From Nitrososphaerota archaeon (GTDB taxonomy: Archaea > Thermoproteota > Nitrososphaeria > Nitrososphaerales > CADDZS01): DNA of 5,822 nt. Position 1 is the first letter of the stretch, and the number at the start of each line of letters is the position of its first letter. The stretch spans positions 1 to 5,822 of the forward strand of contig JAPCJU010000086.1 in assembly GCA_027886795.1 (NCBI GenBank). Reading direction: 5' to 3'. A model generated the notes under the pieces. That model was not told where the DNA came from, ran no database searches, and saw nothing but the letters and a program-made list of their open reading frames with translations. Position numbers and translations under genes: made by a program. Of this stretch, positions 4,060 to 5,822 are shown piece by piece.

Positions 4060-5418
4060 TCAAAAGTCGTATTGGTCCCAGTCATCGTCTCCGAGGCTGA
4101 ACTCTGATACTTTCTTTTTCCTTTCCTCATCTTTCAATCGTCGTTCCGGTATTTCTTTGCCGGCATCTACCTGGATTTCTTCGGCTTTCTCAGGTTCTTC
4201 TTCTTGTTCGTCTTTAGTGATCGGGGCTTGAGTTACTTTTGGTGGCCCAATGTCGAATCTTGATTCTAGAGGATTCGGCGCATCAGAATTAACTGGGGTT
4301 TCATGTATTACCTTTTCAACTGCTTTGAGAACGGATATCTTTTTTGCAACATCAGCCTCTTCGTCAACTGCTGTCTCGGATACTTCTCGTTCTGGAGGAA
4401 TTTCTTTCTCTACCTCCGCGGGGGCTACTGTCGTTGCTTCAGCTGTCGATTTTTCGAAATGTTCGTTGACTAGATCAATGATTTGTTGTCCAATCGATTT
4501 CGTACCTGTTGAAGAGAGTATCATGACGCCGTACGCCTTGCTCACAGCCTCCTCCTCCTTTGACGGCGGAGTGAGTGCTATCAACAATGTGAAAGTCGGA
4601 TCGACATCGTATTTCTTCGCAAACAGCCCGATAATGTCCTCCTCTTTCGGTTCAAACGTGAAATTGGCGACTACGAGTGCAGAGCCTTTCTTTGCCACAA
4701 TGTCAAAATTGTGTGTTGCGCCAGACTTTCCAATAAGGTCTCGTCTCAAACCTACGTCGTATCCTGCTTCCTTTAGGGTTCCCAGAATCGAGGCGAGAGG
4801 GAGAGTACCCTTGGCGACTGACCGCTTTGTTTCCTCGGAGAGTTCGAATTCGTAGATTGGCTCGTACCTTGCTTCCTTATACGTGAAAACGTCATCGCAA
4901 GAGTTGCATTTGTGGCTCATCCGGGGAGCTTCAAACCTGGAACCACAAGAATTGCATTCGAAGCTCGTCCCGATCTTCCTGTAATCGACCTCGCTTACTG
5001 TGTTCTTACACTTCGGGCAAACCAGAACGTTTCCTTTCTGGAACTTTTCCTTCGAACCAATGAATCCACACCTGATGTGTTCAATGATAGAGGCCTTCCC
5101 AATGTCAAAGGAGGAGCATCTTGGGCAGTTGTATTTGGAGTAAACTGAAGGGCTTCCACATGTCGGGCAAACTATGACCTTGTCCAGAAGTTTTGATTTT
5201 AGGATGCCTGCGTTCTTCAGTTTCTCGAGAAACTCCTGAATCTCCGCCTCGCTTTTGTCAGAAAATATGGTTGACAGCGCAGGGTATGACAGACCTTTAG
5301 TATCCAGCCTGGGGGTGATCAGGTAGACACCTTGGTCCACCATTCTCTGAACTATCGATTGAACGTCCTGGTTGATCAGGAGGGCGTCCTTTTCAGAACC
5401 AACCTCCTGTTTTGACAT
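4060..5418 (-). CDS. TackOD1-like zinc-domain protein with degenerate PD-(D/E)xK-like domain and acidic tail
   Basis: Numbering is from the ATG at 5418 (452 residues); a GTG at 5430 would add four. I prefer the ATG because GGGGTGA lies eight bases before it, while nothing precedes the GTG. Residues about 15-80 are helical and end in a possible winged-helix-like SEAEIQEFLEKLKNAGIL. Residues 84-174 hold six metal-ligand pairs: C84/C87, C98/C101, H114/C117, C134/C137, C155/C158 and C171/C174, enough for three zinc sites. Segments such as IIEHIRCGFIG and GNVLVCPKCK match my memory of thaumarchaeal output domain 1 (TackOD1). Residues about 210-305 resemble a restriction-endonuclease-like fold: GATHNFDIVAKKG carries the expected Asp239, but ALVVANF stands where (E/Q)xK is expected, so catalysis is doubtful. 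A low-complexity Glu/Pro/Lys linker follows from about 320, ending GDDDWDQYDF. It is cytoplasmic, with no membrane segment. It lies downstream of a pilus/secretion platform gene on the same strand. A signalling or scaffold role is inference. Confidence 0.88.
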   Translation of the reverse strand: MSKQEVGSEKDALLINQDVQSIVQRMVDQGVYLITPRLDTKGLSYPALSTIFSDKSEAEIQEFLEKLKNAGILKSKLLDKVIVCPTCGSPSVYSKYNCPRCSSFDIGKASIIEHIRCGFIGSKEKFQKGNVLVCPKCKNTVSEVDYRKIGTSFECNSCGSRFEAPRMSHKCNSCDDVFTYKEARYEPIYEFELSEETKRSVAKGTLPLASILGTLKEAGYDVGLRRDLIGKSGATHNFDIVAKKGSALVVANFTFEPKEEDIIGLFAKKYDVDPTFTLLIALTPPSKEEEAVSKAYGVMILSSTGTKSIGQQIIDLVNEHFEKSTAEATTVAPAEVEKEIPPEREVSETAVDEEADVAKKISVLKAVEKVIHETPVNSDAPNPLESRFDIGPPKVTQAPITKDEQEEEPEKAEEIQVDAGKEIPERRLKDEERKKKVSEFSLGDDDWDQYDF

Positions 5419-5426
5419 TTTATTGC

Positions 5427-5433
5427 TCACCCC
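5427..5433 (-). promoter_or_regulatory. Ribosome binding site favouring the ATG start at 5418
   Basis: The reverse strand reads GGGGTGAGCAATAAAATG. GGTGA is the same core seen before the 98-residue gene and is eight bases from the ATG. It overlaps the alternative GTG start at 5428-5430, which makes that GTG more likely part of the ribosome site than a start codon. Confidence 0.5.
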
Positions 5434-5489
5434 TTTTTTGCCGAGTTACTTCCAAACCTTAGTTTACAAGAACGAACACGTTTCCATAG

Positions 5490-5822
5490 CTACGGTATCG
5501 AAAAGATCCCTATTCCTGGTGCGTTGAATATCAGAATAGTGATCACTATCAGAATTAATGAATGTCTCAATCCCGCCGATGCCGAACCATCTACAATCTT
5601 ACCTGCTACTATTCCTCCGAAAAGTGATTCGAGTAAGCCTGCCAAGAAGAAAATGGATTCAAAGTAAACTGGACTTATCCGGCTAAGGTTTATGGAAGCA
5701 TGTCCGCCTGCAGATAATCCTGAAGGACTGGTTGCCGTGATAGGAAGTTTGTCTAGAGGTCCTATGAATTGAGCAGTGATTATGAACGCTATGATCAGGA
5801 AAATTATTATTGAGATGTAGAC
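5490..5822 (-). CDS. Type II secretion/pilus platform membrane protein (TadC/FlaJ/GspF-like), C-terminal part, cut by right window edge
   Basis: The reverse frame is open from the window edge to a TAG at 5490, giving the last 110 residues. No start codon is in the window for the full gene. The fragment is very hydrophobic. A membrane helix covers residues 1-21 (VYISIIIFLIIAFIITAQF), then a polar loop rich in Gly and Ser (about 22-52). A second hydrophobic segment with small residues follows at about 53-75 (FFLAGLLESLFGGIVAGK), then a short VDGSASAGLRHS turn. The last helix is at about 88-100. The order, membrane helix then small-residue helix then GK(x)G turn then 'GLRHS' then last helix, is what I recall for the C-terminal T2SF domain of archaeal TadC/FlaJ-type proteins, which anchor pilus or archaellum assembly in the membrane beside a hexameric ATPase. 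Which system it serves cannot be told here. The next gene on the strand starts 71 bases later and may be cotranscribed; no strong TATA box is visible between them. Confidence 0.75.
   Translation of the reverse strand, partial: VYISIIIFLIIAFIITAQFIGPLDKLPITATSPSGLSAGGHASINLSRISPVYFESIFFLAGLLESLFGGIVAGKIVDGSASAGLRHSLILIVITILIFNAPGIGIFSIP

Noticed and set aside
3903..4100. 65-codon plus-strand open frame in the convergent gap
   Set aside because: It has no ribosome site, an odd composition, and its end overlaps the convergent gene's C-terminus.
4250..4855. Plus-strand open frame (201 codons) opposite the zinc-domain gene
   Set aside because: It is antisense to a well-supported gene; its Ser/Thr-rich translation mirrors the Glu/Ala/Lys-rich sense protein.
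1..5822. Mobile element, CRISPR array or horizontally acquired island
   Set aside because: I saw no transposase or integrase coding, no regularly spaced repeats and no evident change in base composition between the genes.

Overview
The window looks like a piece of an archaeal chromosome, most likely from a Nitrososphaeria/Thaumarchaeota lineage. Three things point there. The glyceraldehyde-3-phosphate dehydrogenase is the archaeal type II form and sits in an operon with an archaeal-type phosphoglycerate kinase. A multi-CxxC protein matches, from memory, the 'thaumarchaeal output domain 1' (TackOD1) zinc domain. The control signals are archaeal: TATA-like boxes, GGTGA/GGGAG ribosome sites and frequent TTG starts. 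Base composition is moderate and even, and I see no mobile element, integrase, CRISPR array, tRNA or rRNA.

Layout, left to right. Positions 1-533 (minus) hold the N-terminal 177 codons of a glutamate dehydrogenase that runs off the left edge. It is preceded at 534-620 by a short promoter region with overlapping inverted repeats. Positions 621-2842 (minus) are a two-gene operon: pgk is promoter-proximal and gap follows, with a 4-base stop/start overlap (TTGA). A clear TATA box precedes pgk at about 2888-2897. Positions 2939-3235 (minus) encode a 98-residue protein I do not recognise. Its upstream region (3236-3382) is shared with a divergent 121-residue protein of unknown function (3383-3748, plus). 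That region carries an exact 10-bp direct repeat flanking a symmetrical AT-rich box, plus a hairpin. Positions 3749-4059 lie between convergent genes and have no convincing gene. Positions 4060-5418 (minus, possibly to 5430) encode a roughly 452-residue protein with a possible winged-helix start, a six-pair zinc-ligand domain, a PD-(D/E)xK-like domain that seems to lack its catalytic lysine, and an acidic tail ending in Asp-Phe. Positions 5490-5822 (minus) hold the C-terminal 110 residues of a multi-pass membrane protein resembling the TadC/FlaJ/GspF family of pilus and secretion platforms; it enters from the right edge.

Functionally, the left half is central metabolism. PGK and GAPDH interconvert 3-phosphoglycerate, 1,3-bisphosphoglycerate and glyceraldehyde 3-phosphate, probably mainly in the gluconeogenic direction in such an archaeon. 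Glutamate dehydrogenase links 2-oxoglutarate and ammonium to glutamate. The right half is less understood: a pilus/secretion platform protein, a zinc-domain protein downstream of it on the same strand, and two divergent small proteins. The most interesting parts are the degenerate-nuclease zinc protein and the symmetric control region between the two small genes.
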